From the NCBI GenBank assembly GCA_020466095.1, contig CM035807.1:34972039-35036038 (forward strand): 64,000 bases of DNA, written 5' to 3'. Numbering within the stretch: the first letter of the stretch is position 1; each line of letters begins with the position of its first letter. Shown here in pieces: positions 24,536 through 36,900 of the stretch. A program made the translations under genes and the position numbers. The notes beneath the pieces are model-generated. The model searched no databases, was not told where the DNA came from, and saw only the letters and a program-made list of their open reading frames with translations. The DNA comes from Chlorops oryzae. Its lineage: Eukaryota > Arthropoda > Insecta > Diptera > Chloropidae.

Positions 24536-24727
24536 TTAAGCCTCGATTAGATTTCCAAAAATGGAAAAATGGCTGGCAAAGGGGCGGTTTTTATAAAGAA
24601 ATTTAAAAAAATGCGGTATATGGGGCCCCATGGCCTTAAACAACTTCTGATATTAAAAATTATTTGAATATGTGTGTCTGTGTCGGGTATTCTATTGTCA
24701 GGCTTGCCTGACTATAACACCCTTATT
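24020..24727 (+). mobile_element. Helentron-like (HINE) family A, rearranged copy
   Basis: The 3' part (about 24536-24727) matches the minus strand of the intact family-A element at 42141-42797: AATTTAAGCCTC, GGCAAAGGGGCGGTTTT, TATGGGGCCCC, TGTGTCGGGTATTCTATT, then the hairpin GTCAGGCTTGCCTGAC (24697-24712) and a terminal ACACCCTTA. A 5' piece with a (GTCY)-type run and TATACAGTTATTCTTATCGAA is visible near 24026-24090. Between them lies LINE-derived sequence that is absent from the intact copy, so this copy is chimeric or has been invaded and partly deleted. Confidence 0.65.
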
Positions 24728-24739
24728 GTTATAGTCTTT

Positions 24740-25520
24740 AAATGGTGGACCTGTAAATACGCGATTTCATTAAATGAGTGCAATGACGAGTGTGATGGGG
24801 GTGGGTGTGGATATGTTTTATTTTTTACACTTGAAGCTGGTTGCGTAAAGCGATGATTTATCTCAATGGCAATGTATTGAATTAAGAGCAACTCGGGATA
24901 GACCATTGAAAAAATCAATGTCCCACGAAAATTCCTACATATCATTCGCTTTTATTTAGTTCTTTGACTATTTTCCTCATCAAATCAGTTGATTGAAAAT
25001 AATGCTCCGAAAAACTGACCATTGTGATCGATGTCTTAACCCTGCTGTAATAAATTCACTTTTACACATCATTTAAATGATCACATTCCAAATGCTTATA
25101 AAATGCTAGCTTTTATTCGTCGTAATACTCGAAACTTTTCGGATCCCTACACTTTTAAAATGTTTTACATTTCGCTTGTCCGTTCTAAACTTGAATACGC
25201 GGCCATGGTATGGAACCCTTTCTACTCCACACATATTGCTCGTATTGAAAGTTTCCAAAGGCGCTTTACCCGAATTAGTTAATTTCGCTACTATTTATCG
25301 CGGACATTATTAATTATAGGATTGACTTTCTGTCTCTCCTTCGACTTATTGATTTTAATGTGCCTGCTAGACTTTTAAGAAACCCAGACTTTTTCTATCT
25401 CGGCTTAAGACGTACCAATTATGCTTTCTATGCACCAATTTACAGAGCTTTAACTCTTTTTAACGTTTTCCTACTAAATTCTTCTATTGATTTTGACAAT
25501 TCAAGGGATTTTTAGTACTC
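24740..25520 (+). repeat. duplicated segment, copy 2 (carries LINE tail)
   Basis: Second and better preserved copy of the segment at 23865-24535. It holds the jockey-type LINE C-terminus described at 25045-25515. The two copies are separated by the 3' end of a Helentron-like element. Confidence 0.75.
25045..25515 (+). pseudogene. jockey-type non-LTR retrotransposon, C-terminal fragment
   Basis: Plus-strand translation from about 25045 to the stop at 25281 contains LAFIRRNTRNFSDPYTF, then VRSKLEYAAMVWNPF and ARIESFQRRFTRI. This pattern (L-x-F-I-x-R, F-x-D-P-Y-T, L-V-R-S-x-L-E-Y-A, W-N-P, I-E-x-x-Q-x-R-F) is characteristic of the region just after the reverse transcriptase in jockey-superfamily LINEs. 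A second block in another frame (about 25315-25515) has LIDFNVPARLLRNPDFF and RRTNYAFYAPIYRAL, the usual extreme C-terminus. The stop and frame change between the blocks, and the missing polymerase core, show it is a dead 5'-truncated or rearranged copy. Confidence 0.8.
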
Positions 25521-26311
25521 TAACTAGTTTATTATAGCTGCTATCGGATGTATATTCCTTAGTTTTTATTTATAATTACACTGTGCTAGTTCAAAAACCC
25601 GATAGACCGCGTTTATATCTAGAAATACTAAGTAAAGTGCCCTGAATACAATAGTGATATTGATTTATTGGGATTGGCTCAGTTAACGGAGATTTCGCGT
25701 TTAAAGGTTAATCCCAAAAGTATGCAAGCATAATTTTGTTTTTACTTAAAACATTTTAGTTTCCCCAAAAATTAATTTAGATTTTGGGATTCCTTTTTTA
25801 TATTTGACAAGACGGCATAATGGGAAAGCACAAGGCTAGGAATCGAGAGCACTGAAGTTCAAACCCCAAAAAAATTGAAGCGCAAAATTTTTTTTTTTAA
25901 TTTCGGATTTTTTCTTGAGTCATTTTGCCGGATGAACTCCACACCACCCCAATTACTTTGTATCTTGTAGCAGGCGTTCACTCTATAAAATGACCATCGA
26001 AACAAGTTCGAGGAAAAGAAATTTCTGTGAAGCAAAATCACAATAAAATCACAAATGAAAGATGGAGCCCAGTTGACATCGTGGAAAACACCCAAACCAA
26101 AGTACTGTCTATACCAACTCGTAACTCGTAGCCTTTATTTTGTGTTTACTTGTTCTGACTACAAATTTTCCGCAGCTCTTTTTGATAACTGTTTCTTTAA
26201 ATTTAAAAAATATATTTTAAAAAAATCGAATGTCAACAGTTTCACTTCCCCTAAAAGTATGCTTCAATTTTTTTTTTAAATAAATGTGATAGATTAAAAT
26301 TGAAATAAGCA
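25521..26311. other. AT-rich non-coding stretch
   Basis: No gene is recognised. A weak tRNA-like patch lies near 25815-25858 (see findings). Otherwise nothing is seen. Confidence 0.5.
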
Positions 26312-26319
26312 CTTATAAA

Positions 26320-26552
26320 TAGAGCTGTAAACAATGCATTTACAAATTTAGCATACTTTATGGGGGAAAAACTTTTCTTACCAACATTTGTGAATAAGTC
26401 TTGTGAAGTTGAACTTCAAACGGCTTTTCTACCTTCATAAAAATTCTTATTGAAGTAAAAATCTATTTAAATCTTAATTTATGCGAGTTGAACAAAATTT
26501 TACTCCATAAAGTATACTTTTAATCTATAAATGCTATAATTTTGAAGCTCTA
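26320..26552. mobile_element. hAT-type MITE, family 1, copy 4
   Basis: A 233-bp copy whose tips have drifted to TAGAGCT and AGCTCTA, consistent with C-to-T and G-to-A change from CAGGGCT. Flanking 8-bp duplications CTTATAAA lie at 26312-26319 and 26553-26560. The inner blocks (AGCATACTTTATGGGGG at the left, CCATAAAGTATAC at the right) match the other copies. Tip decay suggests it is older than copy 2. Confidence 0.88.
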
Positions 26553-26560
26553 CTTATAAA

Positions 26561-29500
26561 ATTACCAATTACGTTGCGATTGCAGCGAAGTTTGCCAGCA
26601 TTCTACTCAATACAAGTATACTTAAGCTATGGTCACAATTCTGGCATTAATATATACAAAATGAACTAAATTATTGTATATATTTTAATGAAGTAATCAT
26701 AAATTTTTAGACGCGATATTCAAAATGAGCCAATCCGAAAAACGGTTGATGGACTAATTCAGCGCCCCAATATGCTTACAAGATCTGTCTCCATGTGTCG
26801 CAAAAAGGACCATAATTCGAGCACAGTGTTATTAGTTCTAAGAAGTCTGTAACAATTTCATTTCATAGACTTTAAATAAATTATACATAAAAAAAATAGT
26901 TTATAAAAAATTCAACTTACCCGAAAAGGAATACGTTTAGGTTTCCCGGAATATGACTAGTTAAAATTGAATATTTTTTATTTTAGAATTGACTAGACAT
27001 TCAGTAGCGACATGTTGTCTCGAAAAAGTCTAGCTTAAAAATATTGACCACAGGAGGTCTACTCCTGGAGCAGTTAAATGTCGGAGTGGATCTCTGTCAA
27101 TGACATGCTCAATGTTCAAAAAGAACTATATAAGGCATTGGTTGGCAAATTAAAAGGGAGAAGTTGTGGTATTTTTGTCACTATTCAAGGGCAGTAGTTC
27201 AAGAGTAGAAAGAATTATTGACCGGGTTTCTGTTTCGTGTGTATCATGGCTGAAATTTGGATCTTTTGAAAAGTTTCTAATTAGTCCTTACAATAAACCC
27301 TTTTCATAAAAATACACCTTATATTTTCTATCATAGAATTTTTACATTGAAAATATGGCTGTGATAATATGATTCCAAAAAAATCTAATAAGGATAACAG
27401 GAAATTTAGAGCACTGATCTAAATTGATGAAGCTCGCGAGGAGGACATTCAAATTGTCAATATAAATGCAATTGTGTGCCTGATCAGACCCTGAATTTGG
27501 GCGTTTTCGTTAGTAGCATCTATTTTTAGAGTCCTGAGTGTACTAACTATTCTGAAGTATTCAAAAACGACGATTCTGTAAAAATATTTCCACACAATTT
27601 CGTATGCTCATATTGATTCTTATGCCTTTGCTTTAACTGAAAATTCGAAAAGTGGGCATCTTTTATGACCAAATTTCGATCGAACGGCCCGCACCCTTCA
27701 GAATTTTAAATACATATTTCAAAAATTTCAAACGTAATATCCAATTATTTCATCAATCCATCAAAATGTAAAAAGAATTTTTTGATGAGAAATTTAATAT
27801 CGATTCCATAAATAAATTCCATTTGAATTCCGAATGCTTCACATTTGATTCTCACAACAGTTCCAACGACTTGGTTTGATGCTTTTTAATCAGTTTTTGC
27901 GCAAACAAAGCAAATATTTTATCAGAATATTTGTCTATATCTAGCTTTTTGGTTTCGTCGTCTCAAAGACTTAATTGTGTGCAGAAAGCAAATGGTATTG
28001 AAAAACGGAAACAACATATGGCAAGTGTGGCAGGTGTGGTGATGGTATTCAACATTCAATGCATGTATGAGTGGTATGAGAGCCTACCGTGGAGTATGGA
28101 GAGTTCCATAGAATTGTAGGCAAAAGTGACAACGTGCATACAACCAGAAACAAAAAAGACAACAACATTTACAACGATAATGACGACAATGGCTTTCGAG
28201 AGCGACGACAGCAACGCTAAATGAAAACAAAACGACGATGATGGGTATTTATTATGACAAGCAATCAAGCAGCATTTGTTGAAATATGTATGCAAAGAAG
28301 CTTTGAACGAACGAACGAACGAACGAACGAGCGGGCGAACAAACAGTCGAGCCGCCCGCCAATCAATGGAACTTTTACCGCAGTCAAAGTCAACAAACTT
28401 GTCGAAAATTTTCTCTTTGCGAAGTGGCATTGTCGACGATTGCTGTTAATGTTTGGATGCCCTGCAGCAAAAATAAATGAATACCACCAGCTCATCACTG
28501 ACTGACTGCGACAGGAACAACGTCGACAACGATACCGACAGCTACAGCTACAGCTACAACGGCAACATCAACATCAACGTCACGAACAACAGTACAGCCA
28601 TTGTGACCGGCAGAACAACGAACAACATGTCAAAACAGTTCTAACTAACGCAAGGACACGTTGAAGGGAATAGTACGAGCACATAGCTTAACTGCTTAGG
28701 TATTAAAGCATTTTGCGCTTTGCCATAGTCCTTTAACTTTACTGTTCTGTGCTCCATTACCTTACGGGAAAATCATTTGCATGAGAACGACTACGATGAT
28801 GACAAGGACGAGCACGAGGACGACGACGGCGCCGCTGTGAGAAGGATGAGAGTTTCGTAATTATTCGGAGTGGATTTCATAGCATCAAAATTAAGCTCAC
28901 GCGTAATTTATATGGCACAAATTTATTTACTTTGAGTAAATATTTATGAAAATTTTGAGGAAATTCATTTATTGTACTATTTATGGACTTCCCCGAGGGA
29001 AAGAAAATCGAATAATTTCAACAGAAATTTCACACACCGTTTCATTTTGTTTGGCATTTGGACGCAAGAAAATTGATATTTATCTTTTCTTCAAGAATAA
29101 ATGGCAAATATTTGTTTTCGATTTATTGATTTGGAAAAGTATTCTTTCATTAATTCGGAATTCATAAAGGATGTTGCCTAGTTATAAACATTGTATATTT
29201 CATGGCAAAAAGCTTTCCTATTGCTGGTTCATGCTCTTCTTCATTAGAATAATTGGTTATGCCCAAAATAGCTTGTGGCAGGTAAATACAATAAATGTTT
29301 AAGATTTCATTTCGACTTTAAGGAGAAGCAGCAAAATGAGAAATAATGTTAGAATTTTTATAACATTCATTCCTCGATACAAACGCTATTATCGAGGCGG
29401 TTCTTTGCCAAAATATTTAAAATTCAATGAAGACATGAAAAAGTTACAAAATTTCTGGCGCTTTACAGCGGGAAATAGTTTTATTCAGAGTATTCATACA

Positions 29501-30940
29501 CGAAGGATACTGGTGTATGAAGGTTACTGCTTTTCCTGTAGAGGGCCGATAACTCTACATTCAATAATTCGACGAGTTGCATGTACTTCAAATCGTGGGA
29601 GCTCGCCCATTAATTTTGAAAGTTTTGACCCAGCTGATCCTGAGGGGCACCAATGAACCAGAATCTTTTGTACAAAAACTTAATTTTCAAATTTAAAGGA
29701 CATTGATTTATAATAAAATTTATAATCATCAAACTTTGATCAATTCTTTTGAGACCCAAGTTCAATCTATTCTAAGAGTCAATTCAATCCATCATCAAAA
29801 AGAACTTATAAGGACTTTTATGGAGCATTTAAAACAATGCTGCTAGCGAAATAATCTTTCATATTGCTGACTGTTGTTGCTTTTTTTTCAGGTCACACAG
29901 CTCACGCTCTCTCTTTGCGTACACGTCAAAAAATATTGAATATGCAGAAAATTTTTGATTTTTTCTGAATATCAATTTTTTGTACTTCAACGCATGGCAT
30001 GCGACTAAATAACAAAATAATTAAAGAAACATGAAAACGCATTATGCTAGATTTCAAAGTAGTATTGCTAGTTCATGCTTCTAACATTTTTTTTAGTGCT
30101 TTTCTCGCTCAAGCCCACATACATTTGAAAAATTTGACTAAATTGGCAAAATGGTCGTGTTGGGCAGCACTGATTTAAAAAGCTTGAACCTGTTACAATT
30201 AGGAATTTCTCACAATATTAGGGATAATAGGATTAAGAATTTTTTTCTTTGATTAAGCTGGATATTAAAAAAAAGGTCTCGATTCGTATTTACATGTCCT
30301 TAGAAATAAAAACTTTACTTTAATAACACGAAAGAGAGCTCTATTATTTTTTATTTATTTATATACATGGAAATTCTGCCTAATGTTTTTTTTTTAATCA
30401 ATTTTATAATCTTTATTGACTCAATTGAATTCTTTTTATATTCTGTAAAGCTTTTTTATTATTCCCCGACCAAATTGAATTTTTAAAATATTTGACACTT
30501 TTTAATGAATTCAGTCCATTTATCCAATTTAATCCTTTGTATTTTGATCAAAAAAAGTACTAAAATTTCAATTTGCAAATTCTGTGGAAAAATTCAATTT
30601 TATTATTTTTGATTAGATGCGAACATAAGCCGATTGTTTAATGAATTTCCTTTTATAATGATGACAAAATAATTAAAGGACAAGGATCATTATTGTTTAA
30701 ATACGCAATATATTGCCCCTTTAAATGGCTCGAAGTTGAAAGCCATGCCGAATTCCTTGAATGTCATTTGAGCATTCAGTTAATAAAACTAATTATTTTA
30801 TAGGAGAGAGCTCTTTGCCGATAATTAAATAATAATGGAATAACATATGGGCTTCAAAATGAAAAATTATTTAATTATTTATTTTTCATCGAAGGATTTT
30901 CTAGAGTGATAGAAGTGGTTATATGCAGATGGTTTAATGG
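26561..30940. other. AT-rich stretch with a GC-enriched patch
   Basis: No gene is supported. 28305-28332 is a GAAC microsatellite. 28500-28640 and 28780-28850 are GC-enriched trinucleotide-like sequence (see findings). The 106-codon frame at 29336-29656 has an ATG start but no recognisable family. Confidence 0.45.
28305..28332. repeat. (GAAC)n microsatellite
   Basis: About six GAAC units, ending in a GAGCGGGC interruption. It lies at the left edge of a GC-enriched patch. Confidence 0.9.
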
Positions 30941-31028
30941 AAGAGTTGCAATTCTCTCATTTCGGTCATTTAGCCTTTAACTAGCACCATGAAGCTTCAA
31001 AAAAATACAGAGAGAATTGCAACCTCTT
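30941..31028. repeat. 88-bp foldback
   Basis: AAGAGTTGCAATTCTCTC at the left is mirrored by GAGAGAATTGCAACCTCTT at the right, an 18- to 19-base inverted pair with one indel. It resembles a short MITE or a transcribed hairpin. No exact target-site duplication is visible. Confidence 0.6.
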
Positions 31029-33779
31029 TGGTTAAAGTGCCTAAAGCTACTTATGAAGAATTAAGTTCAAAACGTGCTCGAGAATATCAGATGGAATAAG
31101 CTTAAGATAGTATGTTAAGAAGCTCACCCAGATTGGCGAGTTTAAATGCTATCATATGATTCCAATACTGAATCCTCATTTCAGTCCATATGCTCGACTA
31201 TAAGAGCAGGCTGGCAATAAATGCTTAAGAGATTTGCTTACTGGACATTAAAAGCTCAAAGCGAGTGTAGTCTATTTTTCGAAGTAGCTATCTTTATTAA
31301 TGGGTCATGCTGGTTTTATCCTGTTTTATGAGACATAATTACAGTGGAACTACGTCTAATGCACTTAGTGCTGCCAGAAGATCCTCGGTAAATTTTTGTT
31401 TTATACTCTCCAGCACTTAGCTCGTATTTTATCATGCGATTTTCTTTGTCTAAGACTGTATACAGAATCTTTAAAGATTTCTTTAGAGCTTGTCTGTGGC
31501 CAAGGCTTTTGCTTCTAAACGTTAACTATAAATCATCTTCCATTTATGTGTATTTTTATGACAGTGGGTTTTTCTCCATGGAAGACCACATTCGAACACA
31601 TTCTGTGCAAGTAACGCACGTGATTGTTTACTTGTCTAGTTAACGCGGCTGTGGAAAACTGTACAGAATATTATTTCTTCGGAAGCTGTGAATGGAGGGC
31701 GCTTCTATCCTTTTTCCGGGGCTGTTTTATTTTTATTTTTTTTATTACCATTTTTTCCTCGGTGGTATACTTGAATAGTCATTTCAATATTTTTTCTCTT
31801 TTCAGCTGAATATATTACGGTCCAGCATTAGGCCTCAACTAACCCAAATTTATGTCATTTATCCCAGCACAGAGCAAGAGTAAGTATTTACAATATGCCG
31901 GGTGTCTTCGTTTGTACATTTCCTTCGTGTCGTCGTGCTTGCTTGAGGTCCTTATACGACTGCTTCAAATGCAATTTGTAAACAAATTCATTTTGCGGTT
32001 TAAGTGCAAATATTTCATGAAATGGAAGTAAAACTCAGAGAAAATTTTGCTTTTGATTGGATACGGCAGGACCTTCGAGCTCATATATTATATATACACA
32101 ACACATTCATATGTAGCTATGTAAATATATAGGAATTTTTTCTCCCTTTTATTGGCTTTTTTGGGTTTTGAGTGCGCTTTGTTCTCTGTGGTTTTTCTAC
32201 AAACATTCGTGTTATTAGAAAATCTTTTCGTTATGTACAGAACTATTGCTCGTAATTAAATGCACACAAGAAAAAGCCCTTGGGGTGTACGAATTCGTAA
32301 AATTGGCTTTATTACAAAAGTCGTTAAATCAAAAGTGCGGTTTTGATTTTATAGCCTTAATTTTCTGCTGTTGTGACCTTTTATTTCATGGTAATGAAGA
32401 TATCAATTTTCCAATGTGCGGTTTTCAAATGGACCTTATTCAAGGAACTTCAACAAAATGATTCAAAGTTGAGGGGAAGAGACATTTCCATGCGTTAAGA
32501 GAATGTTTAAACTTTTAGTTTGATTAAAATTTTCCCTTGAAACTTGCACTCAACTTGACTTCATTTATAAATCATTGGGTCCCTCAAAACCATCGATTGC
32601 GATACATTTTTAGTTCAATTGATCAAAATTCACAATCACCTTATGTCTTTAAACGCCGGCAAAGCGTCTGATCCGATAAGTTAAAAATATGTGCCAAAAT
32701 TGCTGCGAACTCCTCATGAAGATAATCTGGAGAAACTTCTTTGAACATAAAAATGAAAGCTCAGGATGGCAATCAGGGCTTAGAACTTTTATTGATTTTT
32801 ACATAGGTGCATAAAAACACTGTGGAAACCGATTTTTAATTTCTATAGCGCTGAGTCCTTGAAATACCTACCATTGAAATAACCTTTTCAGTAAGCCCTT
32901 TCTCAAAAATTGTATATCTCAAAAACTAATTTAGAGAAGAATATGAACCAACTGACAATTGATAGTTAATAAAAAATGTTTTGAAAAATTCCCCTGAATA
33001 TTACCTTTCATCAAAAGAAAGCTTTATGAAAATCAAGAGGTATTTTTAGAGTTATCTACAAATGCTCAAATTAATTTCGGTATTACACTTTTTGCAATTG
33101 TTTCTTATTCGTTTGATGACAAAACATAATAATTAACGAATTGTTGTCCAAGAATCAACATTAAAATGGTTTAATTAGAAAACTCATTAAATGTAAACAT
33201 TCCGTGTATGATGCACACACACACATTGTTTAAGTGGAATATAATTTTTGCAATTAAGTAAAGTGAAAAGGAGAATATAACTTCGATTGAACATACGCAT
33301 GGGCATGTTAATGCTCCATAAAAACGTGTTCTGTTCTGCAGCAACGCACATACATATCTCTCCGAACGTTTCCGTTAATAATGTATATTCGGCTTTATTA
33401 GCATTATTGTGTATTTACAAAGAAATGGTCATTTAATATTGATTGCATAACAGGCTGAACATATTGCTTAACAAATTATCTTGTTCATTCAACCATCGAA
33501 ATGTGGAAACAACATTTACTCTTTGTACAGTACTGTAATGAGGACATGTGTCCTTTTCCTATACACTAACATGCCCGCCGGTCAGATTGATATTTATCTT
33601 TGGTTTTGGAAATATTTTATGCTTTAAATTGAAAAATCGAAAAGGAAATGATAAAAATAGGGAAAAATGTACAGGCTTTATTTTCATTCGATGAGGAACG
33701 TCTGTCTTCAAAAGACTGAAAGACAAGTTCAAGAAGGAAAACTCAAGCTCTTTAAAGTCAGGATTGAGCGACGATGCTT
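31029..33779. other. AT-rich non-coding stretch
   Basis: No gene is recognised. Frames near 31434-31809 and 32246-32461 have no motif. Nothing repetitive stands out. Confidence 0.5.
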
Positions 33780-33805
33780 AAGGGGTTATACTTATATAAC
33801 CCCTT
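33780..33805. repeat. perfect 11-bp stem hairpin
   Basis: AAGGGGTTATA and TATAACCCCTT are separated by a four-base loop. It lies 13 bp left of the pogo-like MITE. It might be a transposon terminus or a transcribed hairpin; no function is evident. Confidence 0.75.
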
Positions 33806-33818
33806 TTGTCAACCCCTA

Positions 33819-33979
33819 CAGTCAAACTTAAATAACTCGAACTTCTAAAACTCAAATTTTCTATAATTCGAACTGTACCGTGTATATTTTGTATACAATT
33901 TCGTTTCCCTAACTCGATGTCTCTACAACTCGAACTATTTCTTTGAATAATGGTGGTTCGAGTTATGGAAGTGTGGTTG
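33819..33979. mobile_element. pogo/Tigger-like MITE
   Basis: A 161-bp unit flanked by TA dinucleotides (33817-33818 and 33980-33981). The left arm CAGTCAAACTTAAATAACTC and the complement of the right arm CAACCACACTTCCATAACTC are related and are both followed inward by GAA. CAGT ends with an AACTCGAAC block and TA target sites are typical of pogo-type elements. The arms have diverged, so the copy is old. Confidence 0.65.
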
Positions 33980-33981
33980 TA

Positions 33982-36900
33982 TTTTGATAGTTTAATCTAT
34001 TGAGAATATGTGTGTAAAAATCACACCGCAATTGCTTGCATTAATGGGTTCACATAAAATTAACCCCTTCAGTTTTTTGCATTCATATATGAATATATTT
34101 TTAATGCCTTTCTTGTGCCTCTTATTTTGAATCGGGTTCGAAGGACATCATTGATTATTTAAGAAACTTCTTGAAGATGCCATGATATGAAATTACGAAT
34201 GGAACACTTATAAGCGCTCGACCCGAGGAAACGGTCTGCTTCTGCTCTGAATAATAGAGCAAATTCATTCGTTAAATACAAGAATTTTCAATAATCTTTT
34301 CTTTAAAAGAGCTTCGCAAATCCGCAATTCCAATATTTAATGATTCCAAGGACTGTAAGCTTCTCAAAGCTTATTCGAGTTTCTTAAAGCTTCGAGACTG
34401 CGGTCAGTCTGTCCGAAAGCCACTCTTAAACGAAATATCGATATCTCTGGTCAACTAACACTCAGTGCAAACTTTTCAAGCCACAAGCTTTTTTAAGGAA
34501 CAAAAAAAAAAAACTAAATAAATAAATAAAAAACCATACGTTCCACTATTCTTTTGAAGAGCTCTCGAATAATTCCGTTCAAGTGGAAATAGAAAAATTT
34601 TGTTCAGAAAAAGTCAAACGAATTGAAGAGCACTAAAATGAAGCGCAAATTGAAAATCCCCCATTGACCTAAAAAAAAGCTCAAGAATTTTTTCGCTTTT
34701 GGGTTTTTTTTTTACTTTAAATTAGAAAATTTTCTTTATTGCGTCACACGGACGTAAACACGAAAGCGTGAAAAGCAAAAGTGGTTGACAAACGTGGTTG
34801 CTCCAGAGAAATTCGAGTATTATGGCGCCAATTTTATTGCTGGCACACCGAAGGACTTTACCAAACCAAAGGTTATGAGAAACAAGAACAAGAAGAAAAA
34901 ACACACTGGAGTATTGAAAAGACATAAAATAGAGTGTGCCAGAAAAGCGATGGCAGCAGATGGCATCAAAAGCATTGACGAAAAATACATTTATAAAAAG
35001 GAGAGAAAAGGAAAAATACGGCAAAAGAGTCACAATTACTCGAAAAGTCATAAATGCCAAAGTGCTTACGGCGAGCAACAAGAGGCAGGCAAGAGAGGAG
35101 ACTGCTATAAAATTGAATAGAAACGAACGTTTCTAGAAACGGACTCCCAAACATCCGAAGAAAAAAAGCTTATGAATTTTTTCACATTTCCAAATCAAAG
35201 CAAAAACTTTCTGGACATTTGATTAAAAGAAAAAATATTTAGAAAATAAAATTCAAATTGAATTGCTCAAATATTTCCGCAATTTTATTTTTATTTTCAT
35301 TTTTATTTATTAAGTTTTTCTTTCGCTGTTTTGAAAATGAAATTCAATTGAAGCAATAAACGAGCTCACAAAGGCTTATTCACATCCATTTCAAGGTGTT
35401 TCGAGTTACACACATCGAGGGCGCCCCGCTAACAGACACGTTTCTCAAACTAAAGGCTTTGAAACAGGCTTAAAGATATGCCATTTACGTTATCCTTTGT
35501 GCGAATTTCAATTCGTCATAAAGGCTAAGAATTGTCCTCAAGCCATTCCTTTATGATGTTTTCCAGCAATGTGAGACCTTGTTTCTTTTCATTTCATTTC
35601 ATTTCCCTCTTTTTTCAAAAATTCTTTTCTCTCTTTTCTATTTTTATTTTTGTTCAAAAAGTGTTTTTCCTAAGAAGAAGACATTTGGCAATATGATTAC
35701 CTGGGTATGGTAAGGATTAAAAGCTTCATGTTCGTACATAACACGCTTAGGAAACTAACTTAGACGAAGGATACTCAACATGCTGGTGTGTTCTTGGATG
35801 CGTTAGCAGTCTTTTGTAAGGATTACGTGTTAAGTCGAGTTGTGAGAGAGGGATAGAGATAAAAGAGATAGAGAAGAGAGAGAGAGAGACAAACGATGAA
35901 GCCCTTTATAAACTGCACAGTGATAGCTCGTTGAAAGTGTGTTGCAAAGAAGGATATATGAAGTGATATTTCTAGTGTAATGTATGCAATTAGGCTTAAG
36001 GATATGATGAAGATCCATTTCATTTTTTTTCAATTCAAGAATACTTTGTGTTTGTAGCAAGAAAAGAAAAGTAATTTTTTTACATATTTGAATTCACTTG
36101 ATCTCAATTTGAATTAATTTAAGGACTTATCGGGAGTATCATATAAAAAATATTAATTTTTCTCACAAAGATTGACCCGATTGTACAATTTTATAGGATA
36201 AAGGAAAACAATTTTTTGTGCTGTACTGATTGATGTAGAGAAAATCGCAATATGTGAATGCATACCTTTTGATCATTTTTCAAACAGCTCTTCTAGCAAA
36301 ATCCGATTTTAATGAGAAGCAAAGAGGGTGAAGAATACTTCTCTATAGCTCTCAGCAATATGTCAAGACTTTTCTTTCAACCGTATGTAAATTTTTGATG
36401 TGTAAATTGAGTTAAAACTTTGCCGCTCAAAGAACTTGGAACGTGAAGTACTTTACATCCAATAAAATTCAAATCCGCCTTCCAATTTGTAGATACGCTT
36501 TATGTGTTGTGTGTGAGTGTGTGTGTTTGGAGGCTGTGATGAAAAATGAAAAATTTTTCAAATGGATTTTTAAAAATTCGTAGAATTCCTCTTTTCAATT
36601 TTGGCAGGAAATTCCATTGAGGTGCTTCCATAAAGTATACAGCGTACAGCATTGCAGCAGTTTTTAATAAAGTCTCTTCTAATTCCGTGATATACGAGTA
36701 CCTTCACTCAAAGATTATTTATTTTACTTTTTTTGCTCTCCTTCTACAGTCTTTTATTGCCCATAGGAATGATTTTTCTCGCATGCGATAGATATTTCTT
36801 CGCCGCGTCATGTTTTTCGTTTTTCTTTCCCTTTTTATTCTTTCTGACTGATGCCATCAACGCTAATAGTATTTTCATGTTCGAGTTATTTTTTTTCTTT

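Noticed and set aside
28056..28430. 124-codon minus frame with Arg/Ser/Phe-Val repeats
   Set aside because: The repeats translate the GAAC microsatellite.
29336..29656. 106-codon ATG-started frame
   Set aside because: Looked somewhat coding-like, but no family is recognisable and there is no splice or expression support.
34722..35120. Overlapping 119- and 111-codon frames on opposite strands
   Set aside because: Purine-rich sequence opens both strands; the Lys-rich product has no motif.
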